Origin: JAWXCE01 sp033764775
GTDB lineage: Bacteria > Pseudomonadota > Alphaproteobacteria > Rhizobiales > Rhodomicrobiaceae
Assembly (NCBI GenBank): GCA_033764775.1
Contig: JANRIQ010000018.1
Span: 310,001-374,000 of the forward strand
Direction of reading: 5' to 3'
DNA: 64,000 nucleotides
Notes under the pieces: generated by a model
What the model was told of the DNA's origin: nothing
The model's database searches: none
The model's input: only the letters and a program-made list of their open reading frames with translations
Shown: positions 1-8,154 of the stretch, in pieces
How the letters are laid out: each line of letters begins with the position of its first letter
Numbering within the stretch: position 1 is the first letter of the stretch
Made by a program: the position numbers and the translations under genes

Positions 1-1475
1 ATCGCGGTGTAGACGACCTGTCCGGCCGCGAGCTTCGACACGTCGCGAGTGACGATGCGCTGCATGAGCGCCTCCGCGTCCGGCCCCATCACCTCCAGCT
101 TGCGCAGCGGCGACAGGTCCATCAACGCCGCCCGCTCCCGGCACGCCCAATACTCGTCGATCGCGCCATTCGCCGCGAAGCTGTTCGGCAGCCAGTAGCC
201 GCGATACTCCGCGAAGTTGCGGGTGAGGCCTGAGGTGCGCGGATGAAAGCCGGTTTCCTGCGTGAGTTTCAGCGGCGCGTCGGGGGTCATGCGGGTTCCA
301 ATGGCGCGGGTGAAGGAGGAGGTTTTGAGGTAAACGCGAACCTGGATTTCGGTCAGGTTCCAGCCGTTCGCCGGGTCGATGTCGCACGGACACGACGACG
401 CGCCGCACACCAGGTCGTCGAGCGCGCGCATGAGCACATAGTCGCCGGGGCGCGACCAGGGCTCGTCGAACCAGATGTTGTTTTTCGCGTCCACGTTGGT
501 GTTGAAGAAGAAATTGATGGCTGGCCACCCGCGCCAGGCCTCGATCCGCCATTCAGCCAGCGCGCCGTTGAAATTGTCCGAGCAGTTCGGGTGCCCGAAA
601 TAGCCCATGTCCTCATAATAGCGGTTGGTGCAGGCGAGATTGAACGTGTCGTGGCGGCCGACGGTGTCGCGGATAACTTCCACCAGCGCGTTGCGGTCGC
701 GATCGAAGAATTTGGAGTAGAGGCCGGGTTTGGGGTACGCCGTGCCGGTCATGGAGCGCGTGGTGGTCGAATCCAGCCCCATCAGCTTGCCCTTGTCGAG
801 CGCGCGGCGCTGGAAGGCAAGGAAGTCCGAGCACTGCCGCCCGGCCACGTCGATGATCTGGATGTATTCTCCGCTGAAAACCTCGAATGAAATCGCGCTG
901 GCGATGTTCACGGTGAGGTCGAGGCGCGGCTCGGCGAGCGGCTCGGGTAGGCGCGGTTTGCCTAACGGCGCTGGGTTCGCGCGGTTGATGTGAATGAGCA
1001 CGTCGGTCGGCGGGTTTTGCTCCCACACGAGCATTTGGGCGGCGGGAGCCGCGAAGAGCGCCGTCACGGGGCGGCTGGCGGTGAACGCGGCCATCTCGCC
1101 GGCAGGCGCGTCCGCGCTGAACAGCCTCGCGCATTTCGCCCGGCCGATGTCGACGCCGCGCCGGAACAGGCCGAAGCGCACGCGCTCCGCGTCCTCCGAG
1201 CCGCTGGCGAGAATGGCGTGCACGCCCTTCGACTCATGCTTGCCCGCGAGACCAAGCGCGCCGAGATCGGGCTTGCCGGAGGGCGTGAACGCCATCGCCT
1301 CGACCGCCTGCCCGCCCTCCAGCAGCGCGATTTCGATCGCATCGCCAGCGTCGAGCGAGAAAACCATCGATCCGCCGCCCTTCAGCACATAGCGTTCGAC
1401 GCCGAAGCCGAGCGCGCGCGCGCCTTCGCCGACCGTTTTAGGCCTCAGCGGCGTTACGAGCGTCGATGCCGTCAT
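1..1475 (-). CDS. DUF1989-aminomethyltransferase (GcvT) fusion, 3' end beyond window
   Basis: The reading frame stays open from an ATG at 1475 to the left edge, about 491 residues, so the C-terminus is missing. The first ~200 residues contain no domain I can name. The middle resembles DUF1989 (urea-carboxylase-associated family), including FSGEYIQIIDVAGRQCSDFL. The last ~100 residues are the start of a GcvT/DMGDH-type folate-binding aminomethyltransferase, with DLSPLRKLEVMGPDAE followed by QRIVTRDVSKLAAGQVVYTA. The family moves a one-carbon unit from an amine-bound methylene to tetrahydrofolate. It is divergent from a flavin reductase gene and sits beside an N-methylglutamate-type amine locus, so a role in capturing formaldehyde-level carbon from an oxidised N-methyl amine is inferred. 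The DUF1989 assignment is by resemblance only. Confidence 0.8.
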   Translation of the reverse strand, partial: MTASTLVTPLRPKTVGEGARALGFGVERYVLKGGGSMVFSLDAGDAIEIALLEGGQAVEAMAFTPSGKPDLGALGLAGKHESKGVHAILASGSEDAERVRFGLFRRGVDIGRAKCARLFSADAPAGEMAAFTASRPVTALFAAPAAQMLVWEQNPPTDVLIHINRANPAPLGKPRLPEPLAEPRLDLTVNIASAISFEVFSGEYIQIIDVAGRQCSDFLAFQRRALDKGKLMGLDSTTTRSMTGTAYPKPGLYSKFFDRDRNALVEVIRDTVGRHDTFNLACTNRYYEDMGYFGHPNCSDNFNGALAEWRIEAWRGWPAINFFFNTNVDAKNNIWFDEPWSRPGDYVLMRALDDLVCGASSCPCDIDPANGWNLTEIQVRVYLKTSSFTRAIGTRMTPDAPLKLTQETGFHPRTSGLTRNFAEYRGYWLPNSFAANGAIDEYWACRERAALMDLSPLRKLEVMGPDAEALMQRIVTRDVSKLAAGQVVYTA

Positions 1476-1503
1476 CGCAACCTGCTTTCGCTCTTGAATA
1501 ACA

Positions 1504-1536
1504 TTTCGTATTATAATCAAATTTCTGAATACAAAA
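1504..1536. promoter_or_regulatory. Inverted repeat and -10 box in divergent promoter region
   Basis: The 94-base gap between the divergent DUF1989-GcvT and flavin reductase genes is strikingly AT-rich. It holds an imperfect inverted repeat: TTTCGTATT at 1504-1512 and AATACAAAA at 1528-1536 (8 of 9 bases pair). A perfect TATAAT lies at 1512-1517 inside the repeat and is nearly self-complementary, so it could serve either strand. I read this as a candidate operator over a divergent promoter. The regulator is unknown. Confidence 0.45.
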
Positions 1537-1569
1537 CATTTTAAGTCGCGTCATATAGAAGGAATCGTC

Positions 1570-2115
1570 ATGTCTTTAGAGCCGCGCGAGTTCAGAAACG
1601 CTCTCGGTTACTTCACAACCGGCGTCACGATTATTACGGCTGTCGGCGCTCGCGGGCAGTTTCTCGGCATCACCGCGAATTCATTCAGCTCTGTGTCGCT
1701 TGATCCTCCGCTTGTGTTGTTCTCGCTCGACCGCCGCGCCCTTTCGCTCGCCGATTTCCTGTCCACCGGCCATTTCGCGGTGAACGTGCTCTCCGCCGAG
1801 CAGCGCGAGCTTTCCAGCCGCTTCGCCAAGGCCATGACCGACAAGTGGTCGGGCGTGGACTACGACATCTGGGATCACGGCTGCCCGATCCTGAAAGGCA
1901 GCCACGCCGTGTTTGAGTGCTCCATCGCCTACACGTATGCGGGCGGCGACCACGTCATTCTCGTCGGCGAGGTGCAGCGCTACGCGGTCGACCCGAAGCA
2001 TCAGCCCCTCGTGTTTTATCGCGGGCAGTACCGAGACCTCGGCCCGGCGGACGCGCGGACGCCCGCCGCCAATCTCGATGCGCTGGACGCGGCCTTCGCC
2101 TCGCCGTTTGGATGA
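1570..2115 (+). CDS. Flavin reductase family protein (FMN-binding split barrel)
   Basis: A 181-residue protein of the flavin-reductase-like (DIM6/NTAB, HpaC-type) family. The N-terminus FRNALGYFTTGVTIITA, then ITANSFSSVSLDPPLVLFSL, and HVILVGEV in the second half are typical. Such enzymes reduce free FMN or FAD with NAD(P)H and hand it to an oxygenase partner. AAGGA stands 8 bases before the ATG. The gene converges on the acyl-CoA-dehydrogenase-fold gene at 2129-3538 with 13 bases between stops. That protein is the most likely user of the reduced flavin. The length is normal for the family. Confidence 0.88.
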   Translation: MSLEPREFRNALGYFTTGVTIITAVGARGQFLGITANSFSSVSLDPPLVLFSLDRRALSLADFLSTGHFAVNVLSAEQRELSSRFAKAMTDKWSGVDYDIWDHGCPILKGSHAVFECSIAYTYAGGDHVILVGEVQRYAVDPKHQPLVFYRGQYRDLGPADARTPAANLDALDAAFASPFG

Positions 2116-2128
2116 CGGGCGGCCCCGC

Positions 2129-3538
2129 TCACTGCGCCGCGATCTTCTGCGGCTCCGCCTCGGCCAGCAGCCGCTCGGCCAGCGCGCGCTTCTGCTCCGC
2201 CGACATTTTCTTCGTCTCGTTCTGGATCGCGCGCTCGTTGACGGTGACGTTCCAGTAGTCGAGGCTTGGGAAACCGAGCAGCGAAGCCTTGCCGACAAAC
2301 TGCCGCAGGATTTCGTTGGACGGCCCCATCACCCATCCGGCTTTGCCGTCGCGCAGATAGCGCTCGATGCCAAGCTGCGGCTTGTATGCCGTGCCGCCGC
2401 AAGCGTGCAGCATCTTGTCGGAGACGTGCGCCACGTTCTTCGCCGCGGTGAACTTCACCTGCCACATCCAGTGCAGCACCTGCGCGCGCGGCAGCGCCTT
2501 CGGGTCGCGGTGGATCGACCAGTCGTTGTTGTTGGTTAGGCCATCCATGCACTGCGCCATAAGGAAAACGAGGGAGCGCGAGGCGTTGGTGTCGATGATC
2601 GCCTCGCCGACGTAATCCTGGATCGTCGGGTAGTCGGCGACGCGAAGCCCCACGTCCTTGTGCGTTTTGCGCGTGGTGTGCGCCTTGGCGATGTCGATGA
2701 GGCCCATCGAGATGCCGTTCCAGCAGCTTGACGAGCAGAGCAGGAAATATGGATCGACGGTTTCATCATTGGACGACGCGCCGTCGCCCACCGGCCCGAC
2801 AAGGCGGTCGAGCGGCACGACGCGGTCGCGCACTTCGAGGGCGCCGGACTGGTTGCCGCGCAGGCCGAGGCCGTCCCACTGCGACGGGTCGTAATGCACC
2901 TCGTCGCCGAGGATGAGGAAGCACGATAGATTGGAGTACTCGCCGTTGAAATCCGGGCTGGTCGTCTGCACGATGTACCAGTCCGCGAAGCCGCCGGAGG
3001 TCGTCCACGAGGCTTTCTTGCGGACTTTCCACCCCGCTTCGACGCGCTCGGCGCCGGACGACATCGGATACCAGAAATGCCCGCCGGTCTCCGGGTCGGA
3101 GTAAGACAGCGTGCCGATGAGGCAATCGCGGTCGAGGCGGGAAAGAATGTCCTTCAGCGGCGGGCTGTCGTGATGGCGCAGGAGCGCGGCGGCCACGGCG
3201 CCGATATGCATGGTGTAGCACATGGCGGTCGACGCGCAGCCGTAGCGCGCTATGGTTTCGACCACCATCGCCGTGCAGACATGGTTTTCGCCAAGGCCGC
3301 CAAGTTCTTTGGGCACGATCAGGCCGAGCAGCCCCAGGCTTGAGAGCGCCTTGAAATTCTTGCGCGGGAACAGGAGCTTGCGGTCGCTTTCGACAGCATT
3401 TTCGCGCAACGTCGTCTGGCACAGATCAATGAGCTTGGCTTGCAGCTCCTTTTGAGCCGGCGTCAGCACCCACTGCGGATCCCACTCGTAGCCGAGTCCC
3501 CAGAACGGCTCGCCGCCCCACATCTTGTCGCCAAACAT
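2129..3538 (-). CDS. Acyl-CoA dehydrogenase-fold flavoprotein, possible monooxygenase
   Basis: A 469-residue ACAD-superfamily protein. The ATG at 3538 is chosen because GGAGG lies 9 bases upstream; the open frame continues to 3763 but with unconvincing sequence. Family marks are LGLLGLIVPKELGGLG near residue 70, a helical C-terminal domain, and GGTAYKPQLGIERYLRD followed by WVMGPSNEILRQ. In medium-chain ACAD the catalytic glutamate lies in the YEGTAQIQ motif; the matching position here reads MGPSNEIL, with Gly. I also see no Glu in the alternative isovaleryl-CoA-dehydrogenase position (LLCSSSCWNGISMG). This suggests an oxygenase of the DszC/isobutylamine N-hydroxylase type fed by the convergent flavin reductase. 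The alignment is by eye, and a true dehydrogenase is not excluded. Confidence 0.75.
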   Translation of the reverse strand: MFGDKMWGGEPFWGLGYEWDPQWVLTPAQKELQAKLIDLCQTTLRENAVESDRKLLFPRKNFKALSSLGLLGLIVPKELGGLGENHVCTAMVVETIARYGCASTAMCYTMHIGAVAAALLRHHDSPPLKDILSRLDRDCLIGTLSYSDPETGGHFWYPMSSGAERVEAGWKVRKKASWTTSGGFADWYIVQTTSPDFNGEYSNLSCFLILGDEVHYDPSQWDGLGLRGNQSGALEVRDRVVPLDRLVGPVGDGASSNDETVDPYFLLCSSSCWNGISMGLIDIAKAHTTRKTHKDVGLRVADYPTIQDYVGEAIIDTNASRSLVFLMAQCMDGLTNNNDWSIHRDPKALPRAQVLHWMWQVKFTAAKNVAHVSDKMLHACGGTAYKPQLGIERYLRDGKAGWVMGPSNEILRQFVGKASLLGFPSLDYWNVTVNERAIQNETKKMSAEQKRALAERLLAEAEPQKIAAQ

Positions 3539-4068
3539 ACGCTGATCCTCCGATTTTGAGCTTTCAGGAGCGCCGGGTTGAGGCGGCGAAACATCGACGG
3601 TGACGAAGACCGGGGGAGCCTTCTCGAGGTCGCGCAAGGCGGGGATCATCCGGTCTCTTATTTTGCGCCAAATGTCCGCCACGCATCGCCTCCGAAACTG
3701 CGGAACGCCGCCGCGCTCCTCACTGCGTCCGTGCGAATTCAGGGCTTGAGTGTGGCTTAACAAACTTCTTTTGACAAGTGGTTGCCCAAAGTTTCACAAT
3801 TGGTATATTTTGAGAGTACCAATATCGAAGATCGGTGGATTGGTTGCAGGCCGCAGATGCGGAAAAGGCAACCATTCATCAACCGCATCTCCCTCTTGGC
3901 GCAGACCTCGCTCTCAAAAAACAAATCGCCTCGCACCTGTGCGGGGTGAACGAAAGCGTTCGACCATGACATAGGGCGCTCCCGTCGGGTTTGAGGCCGC
4001 GTCGCCAAAGCGACAGGCGGAGGCTTGCGCGGGGGTCAGTGACTTCGGGCAAACAACGAGGATGATCG
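3539..4068. other. 530-base non-coding region upstream of the permease gene
   Basis: No convincing gene lies in this gap between the divergent ACAD-fold gene and the APC permease. The short open frames here lack family features and ribosome binding sites. The gap contains a candidate promoter-operator at 3771-3823 and otherwise nothing I can assign. If transcription starts near 3807, the permease mRNA has a leader of about 260 bases. I compared it mentally with glycine, guanidine and SAM-II riboswitches and saw no match. Confidence 0.6.
3771..3823 (+). promoter_or_regulatory. Candidate promoter with ATTGGTA/TACCAAT operator for the permease
   Basis: A consensus -35 TTGACA at 3771-3776 is followed after 18 bases by CACAAT (3795-3800, 4 of 6 to consensus). 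Directly downstream, ATTGGTA (3799-3805) and TACCAAT (3817-3823) form a perfect 7-base inverted repeat with an 11-base spacer, covering the expected start of transcription. The same half-site occurs at 6652-6658 upstream of gntR, so the FadR-type regulator encoded at 5876-6595 is the obvious candidate binder. Repression by blocking initiation is inferred. Confidence 0.5.
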
Positions 4069-5799
4069 ATGACAATCGCCGCGTCGAATACGATGGACGC
4101 CGGGGGCGCGCGCACGCTCCGCCGGGACATCAACTGGACTGGAGCGTTCTGGGTCGCAAGCGGCGTTCCGGCGCTCGTGCTTTTCTCCATCGGCGGCATC
4201 GCCGGGGTCGGCGGCAATCTCGCCTTCGCGATCTGGGCCGTGTCCATGACCATGGGCTTCATCCAGGCTTTCACTTACGCTGAAATCGCCGGACTTTTCC
4301 CAAATAAGTCAGGCGGCGCGTCGGTTTACGGCGCGGCGGCGTGGGTGCGGTACTCCAAGCTCATCGCGCCGCTCTCGGTGTGGTGCAACTGGTTCGCTTG
4401 GACGCCGGTGCTCTCCCTCGGCTGCTCCATCGCGGCGGCCTACATGCTGAACGCGATCGCGCCGATCCCGGCCGCCGACTCGGCCGAGGTGCAGGCCTGG
4501 CTCGCAGCCAACGCCGCGACCATGACCGTGCCGGACGCCGAAAAGGTGGCGGCGGCTGTCTCCGCGCTCACGCCCACGATCCGCACGTGGACGGCCTACA
4601 CCACGCAGCTGGGCCCCGTGAGCATCTCACTCAACGCAACCTTCTTCATTGGCGCGGCCTTGATGCTCATGATCTTCGCTGTGCAGCACCGGGGCATTCT
4701 CGCCACCGCCAACGCGCAGAAATGGATCGGCCTTATCGTTATTATCCCCATGCTCATCATCGGCGTCGCGCCGATCGTGACGGGCAAGGTGGACTGGGGC
4801 AACTTCTCGCCCCTCGTGCCGCTTGCCGCGGCTTACGCGCCTGAACCGGGCTCATGGAATATCGCGGGCTGGACGCTCGTGCTTGGCGGGCTGTTCATCG
4901 CGGCCTGGTCGACCTACGGTTTTGAGACGGCGATCTGCTACACGTCGGAGTTCCGCGACCCGGCGCGCGACACCTTCAAGGCCATCTTCTTCTCGGGCCT
5001 GCTCTGCCTTCTGCTGTTCATCCTCGTGCCCTTCACCTTCCAGGGCGTCCTTGGACTGAACGGCATGCTGGCGACGCCCATCGTCGACGGCTCCGGCGTC
5101 GCGGCGGCGATGGCGGGCATGGTCGGCGGCGGGGCGATTATCGAGACCGCGCTCGTCATGCTCATGATTCTCGCGCTTATCCTGTGCATCATGACCGCGA
5201 TGGCCGGTTCGTCGCGCACGCTTTACCAGGGATCGGTCGATGGCTGGCTGCCGAAATATCTCAGCCATGTCAACGAGAACGGCGCCCCGACCCGGGCGAT
5301 GTGGACCGACCTGGTCTTCAATCTCGGTCTCCTCGCCATCGCCGCGGCCGACGCGACGAGCTACTTCTTCATCCTCGCCGTCTCGAACTGCGGTTACATC
5401 ATCTTCAACTTCTTGAATCTGAACGCGGGCTGGATTCACCGCATCGACGCCGCGCACATCGCCCGGCCGTTCCGCGCGCCGACATGGCTGCTCGGCCTCG
5501 GCACGATCTTCGCCTTCGTGAACATGGTGTTCATGGGCGCGGGCGCGCAGGTGTGGAACCCGAACGCGCTGTGGGCGGGCCTCATCACGGCCTCGCTCAT
5601 CATCCCCGTGTTCCTGTTCCGGCATTACATCCAGGACGGCGGCAAGTTTCCGTCGCAGATGCTGGCGGACTTGTCGCCGGGCGGAGCGGCCGCGCCGCCG
5701 CCGCCAAAGGCGGGCATGCTGCCGTACCTGACCCTCGCCGCCGGTGTCGCGGTCATGCTCATCGCGTACTGGGTGACGGCGCCAACGCCCGCGCCGTGA
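4069..5799 (+). CDS. APC-superfamily amino acid/amine permease
   Basis: A 576-residue polytopic inner-membrane protein with about 12 hydrophobic segments. The first has the APC-type sequence SGVPALVLFSIGGIAGVGG, followed by AEIAGLFPNKSGGASVYGA, the usual G-rich substrate region of amino acid-polyamine-organocation permeases. Later landmarks are YGFETAICYTSEFRDPARD and AMAGSSRTLYQGSVDGWLP. The C-terminal tail is Ala/Pro-rich with one more hydrophobic stretch. GAGGATG precedes the ATG. Its position between the amine-catabolic genes and their GntR regulator suggests it imports the locus substrate, an amine or amino acid that cannot be named from sequence. A strong terminator follows. Confidence 0.9.
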   Translation: MTIAASNTMDAGGARTLRRDINWTGAFWVASGVPALVLFSIGGIAGVGGNLAFAIWAVSMTMGFIQAFTYAEIAGLFPNKSGGASVYGAAAWVRYSKLIAPLSVWCNWFAWTPVLSLGCSIAAAYMLNAIAPIPAADSAEVQAWLAANAATMTVPDAEKVAAAVSALTPTIRTWTAYTTQLGPVSISLNATFFIGAALMLMIFAVQHRGILATANAQKWIGLIVIIPMLIIGVAPIVTGKVDWGNFSPLVPLAAAYAPEPGSWNIAGWTLVLGGLFIAAWSTYGFETAICYTSEFRDPARDTFKAIFFSGLLCLLLFILVPFTFQGVLGLNGMLATPIVDGSGVAAAMAGMVGGGAIIETALVMLMILALILCIMTAMAGSSRTLYQGSVDGWLPKYLSHVNENGAPTRAMWTDLVFNLGLLAIAAADATSYFFILAVSNCGYIIFNFLNLNAGWIHRIDAAHIARPFRAPTWLLGLGTIFAFVNMVFMGAGAQVWNPNALWAGLITASLIIPVFLFRHYIQDGGKFPSQMLADLSPGGAAAPPPPKAGMLPYLTLAAGVAVMLIAYWVTAPTPAP

Positions 5800-5822
5800 C
5801 CGCGAAACGCGTTCTAAGAACG

Positions 5823-5847
5823 AAAAAGGCCCTCATGGGCCTTTTTT
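5823..5847. terminator. Bidirectional intrinsic terminator
   Basis: AAAAAGGCCC, loop TCAT, GGGCCTTTTTT: a G/C-rich stem flanked by A and T runs, so it can terminate on both strands. It lies exactly between the convergent permease and gntR genes. Confidence 0.92.
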
Positions 5848-5875
5848 CTTTACGCACGGCGGCGCGGCTTGAGGG

Positions 5876-6595
5876 TCACGAGCTGTGCGCGCCGATGAGG
5901 TCGGCCCGCGCTTTGTCCATGTGCGCGGTCATCGCTTCGGCGGCGGCGGCCGCGTCCCGGCTGCGGATCGCCGCGCAGACGGCTGCGTGCTGCTCGTTGT
6001 AGATCGCCATGTTCGCCTGATTGAGGATTTGCGAGCGCATCTGCGCCCATTGCGCGTGGGTGCGGATGACGTTGATCTGCTTGTACAGCCACACCATCAG
6101 CGGGTTCGACGTGGCGGAGGCGAGGGCGAGGTGGAACTGCTCGTCCGCCGCCGCGTACTGCTCGATGTCGCCGTTCTTGGCCGCATCTTGCGTGGCGACG
6201 AGCCAGCTTTGCAGCTTGGCCAGGTCTTTCGCGGTCGCATGAAGAACGGCCAGCCGCGCCAGTTGCGGCTCGATGGCCGAGCGCACCTCGATCAGCTCCA
6301 GCGGGCTGGTGACGTCGGCGATGTCGAGTTCCGGCTCCTCCGGCTCATACGTCACATATGTGCCGCTTCCAGCCCGCCGCTCGACCACTTTTTGCGCCTC
6401 CAGCCACATCAGCGCCTTCCGCACGGTGGTGCGCGAGGCGCCGTAATCGACCGCAAGCTGGCGCTCCGGCGGAAGCTGTTGGCGATGTCCGAAAACGCCT
6501 TTGAGGATCGCGTCGCGGAGTTCGTGCGCAATGGCGAGCGCGCCGCGACTGGCGACGGCGGAATGTGGCATATATGGTACAGTTTCGTGTTTCAT
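5876..6595 (-). CDS. GntR-family (FadR subfamily) transcriptional regulator
   Basis: A 239-residue regulator. The winged helix-turn-helix covers about residues 14-80 (PPERQLAVDYGASRTTVRKA, then VVERRAGSGTYV). An all-helical FCD effector domain follows from about residue 90 to 225, with LIEVRSAIEPQLARLA and the metal/ligand-type residues of this subfamily. FadR-type proteins usually repress a neighbouring catabolic operon until a carboxylate or amino-acid-like effector binds. It is convergent with the permease and divergent from the FAD oxidoreductase operon. TACCAAT half-sites upstream (6652-6669) fit autoregulation and control of the divergent operon. The start could also be a few codons downstream. 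Confidence 0.9.
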   Translation of the reverse strand: MKHETVPYMPHSAVASRGALAIAHELRDAILKGVFGHRQQLPPERQLAVDYGASRTTVRKALMWLEAQKVVERRAGSGTYVTYEPEEPELDIADVTSPLELIEVRSAIEPQLARLAVLHATAKDLAKLQSWLVATQDAAKNGDIEQYAAADEQFHLALASATSNPLMVWLYKQINVIRTHAQWAQMRSQILNQANMAIYNEQHAAVCAAIRSRDAAAAAEAMTAHMDKARADLIGAHSS

Positions 6596-6650
6596 GCCCG
6601 CGCTAATAGCAGACTGACCAGCTTTTGCACTACGGCAGTATGTCTCATGG

Positions 6651-6669
6651 ATACCAATTATAGACCAAT
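6651..6669. promoter_or_regulatory. Candidate GntR half-sites in the divergent gntR/oxidoreductase region
   Basis: TACCAAT at 6652-6658 and GACCAAT at 6663-6669 form a direct repeat with 11-base spacing in the AT-rich gap between gntR and the amine operon. The first is identical to the arms of the inverted repeat at 3799-3823. A weaker TTTGGTTT lies near 6690. Binding by the adjacent FadR-type regulator is inferred from the shared word only. Confidence 0.4.
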
Positions 6670-6763
6670 TTTTATGTTTGGCACACTGTTTGGTTTATGT
6701 TAGCCTTGTCATATTCGAAGTTTGCGTAAGCGGGTAAATGGTTCCGGTTGGGAGTTGGTTCAA

Positions 6764-8110
6764 ATGACTCTACCAGACGGCGTGAGATTCGTGATCATCG
6801 GCGCTGGGATTCATGGCTTAAGCACCGCCTACCATCTGGCGAAAGAGTTGAAGGCGCGGGGCTGCGGCGACGGTCGGGATATTCTGGTTGTTGACAAGAA
6901 AGCGATCGGGGCGGGCGCGTCCGGCATCGCCTGCGGCGTGGTGAGGAACAATTATTACCAGCCGGCCATGCGCGAACTGATGGCGCACAGCGTGTCGGTC
7001 TGGGAGCAGCACGCCGAAGCGTTGAGCTACCACTCCGTGGGATACATGCAGATCAGCCCGGAGAGCATGCACGAGCAGATCGCCACGATTTACGAACAGG
7101 AAAAGGCGATCGGCTATCCGTCCGAGTTCATCGAAGGCGAGCGAGACTGCCGCGCCTACATGCGCGACATGTTCGAGGATTGGACGGCGCAAAACATCAC
7201 CTCGGTGCTGCACGAGAAAAAAGGCGGCTACGCCAACAACATGGAGAGCGTGCGCGGCCTGGCGCGGCTGGCCGAGGCCGAGGGCGTGCGCATCGAGACC
7301 GGCGTCAAGGTCGTGGGGTTCGAGCGCGCGAACGGCGCCTCCAGCGCGGTGACCGCCGTCGTGACGGACAAGGGGAAGGTCAAATGCGAGCAGGTGGTCG
7401 TCGGCGTCGGCCCCTGGGTCAAACAGATCTGGGACATGTTGCGGCTGCCGAACGCCATCTCCGTCAAGGGCCGCGACGGCGAAATGCATGACGGCGTGCA
7501 GATGTGGACGTTCTGGTCCCTGCAGGAGGGCACCCTCGGCGTCGATCCGAGCTATCAAAAAACCAACTCCGGCGACTTCCCCCCCGTCATCCATGTGGAC
7601 ACCGACGCGCCGCTCATCTCCGACATCGACGGCAGCGTCATCACCGACAAGCTGTGGGGCATTTACTACAAGCCGGACTTCCATTTCGGCGGCGTGCAGG
7701 GCGGGGCCATGCCGTACAAAATCACGACGCCGCCCGACCAGGTCGCGGTCGATCCTTACGGCCCGGAAAGCCCCGATTTCATCGTCGGCGAGGAGTTCGC
7801 GCGCATGTGGTGCTCGGCGCTCGCCCATTGCCAGGCCCGCTTCAAGGGGCAGCACCCGAAGTTCCGCACGGAGCCGTCCGGCGGCATCGGCTGCTTTACG
7901 CCGGACAATTTCCCCGTGTTCGACCATTTCTGCGAGAACGTGACGATCCTCGCCGACTCGAACCACGGCTACAAAATGCTGGGCGTCGGCGCCCTGGCCG
8001 CCAAAGAGCTGTGCGGCGAACGCTCCGCCCTCCTCGAGCCTTTCCGCTTCTCGCGCTACGAGAGCGGCAAACTGCACCCGGTCTCAAACAGCCCCTTCCC
8101 CTGGAGTTAA
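6764..8110 (+). CDS. FAD-dependent amine oxidoreductase (DAO/sarcosine oxidase beta-like)
   Basis: A 448-residue FAD-binding DAO-family protein. The dinucleotide motif VIIGAGIHGLSTAYHLA lies at about residues 9-25, then GAGASGIACGVVRNNYYQPA, the flavin-contact VVVGVGPWVKQIW, and a C-terminal GGIGCFTPDNFPVFD followed by NHGYKMLG, as in sarcosine/dimethylglycine oxidases. I start at 6764, where the FAD motif begins a few residues in and GGGAG lies upstream; the frame runs back to 6722. First gene of the run toward glnT and glxBCD. By context it should oxidise the N-alkyl amino acid (for example N-methylglutamate) made by that pathway. It is a single subunit: no SoxD, SoxA or SoxG-like partners are nearby. 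Confidence 0.85.
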   Translation: MTLPDGVRFVIIGAGIHGLSTAYHLAKELKARGCGDGRDILVVDKKAIGAGASGIACGVVRNNYYQPAMRELMAHSVSVWEQHAEALSYHSVGYMQISPESMHEQIATIYEQEKAIGYPSEFIEGERDCRAYMRDMFEDWTAQNITSVLHEKKGGYANNMESVRGLARLAEAEGVRIETGVKVVGFERANGASSAVTAVVTDKGKVKCEQVVVGVGPWVKQIWDMLRLPNAISVKGRDGEMHDGVQMWTFWSLQEGTLGVDPSYQKTNSGDFPPVIHVDTDAPLISDIDGSVITDKLWGIYYKPDFHFGGVQGGAMPYKITTPPDQVAVDPYGPESPDFIVGEEFARMWCSALAHCQARFKGQHPKFRTEPSGGIGCFTPDNFPVFDHFCENVTILADSNHGYKMLGVGALAAKELCGERSALLEPFRFSRYESGKLHPVSNSPFPWS

Positions 8111-8154
8111 AAACCGCCTGAACCCACCAGCCGCATAACAAGGAGTGATGGTCC

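Noticed and set aside
3757..4008. 83-codon frame on the minus strand upstream of the permease
   Set aside because: No ribosome binding site, no family features, crosses the candidate promoter-operator.
3824..4068. Possible riboswitch in the permease leader
   Set aside because: No conserved core of glycine, guanidine, SAM-II or glutamine riboswitches could be found by eye.
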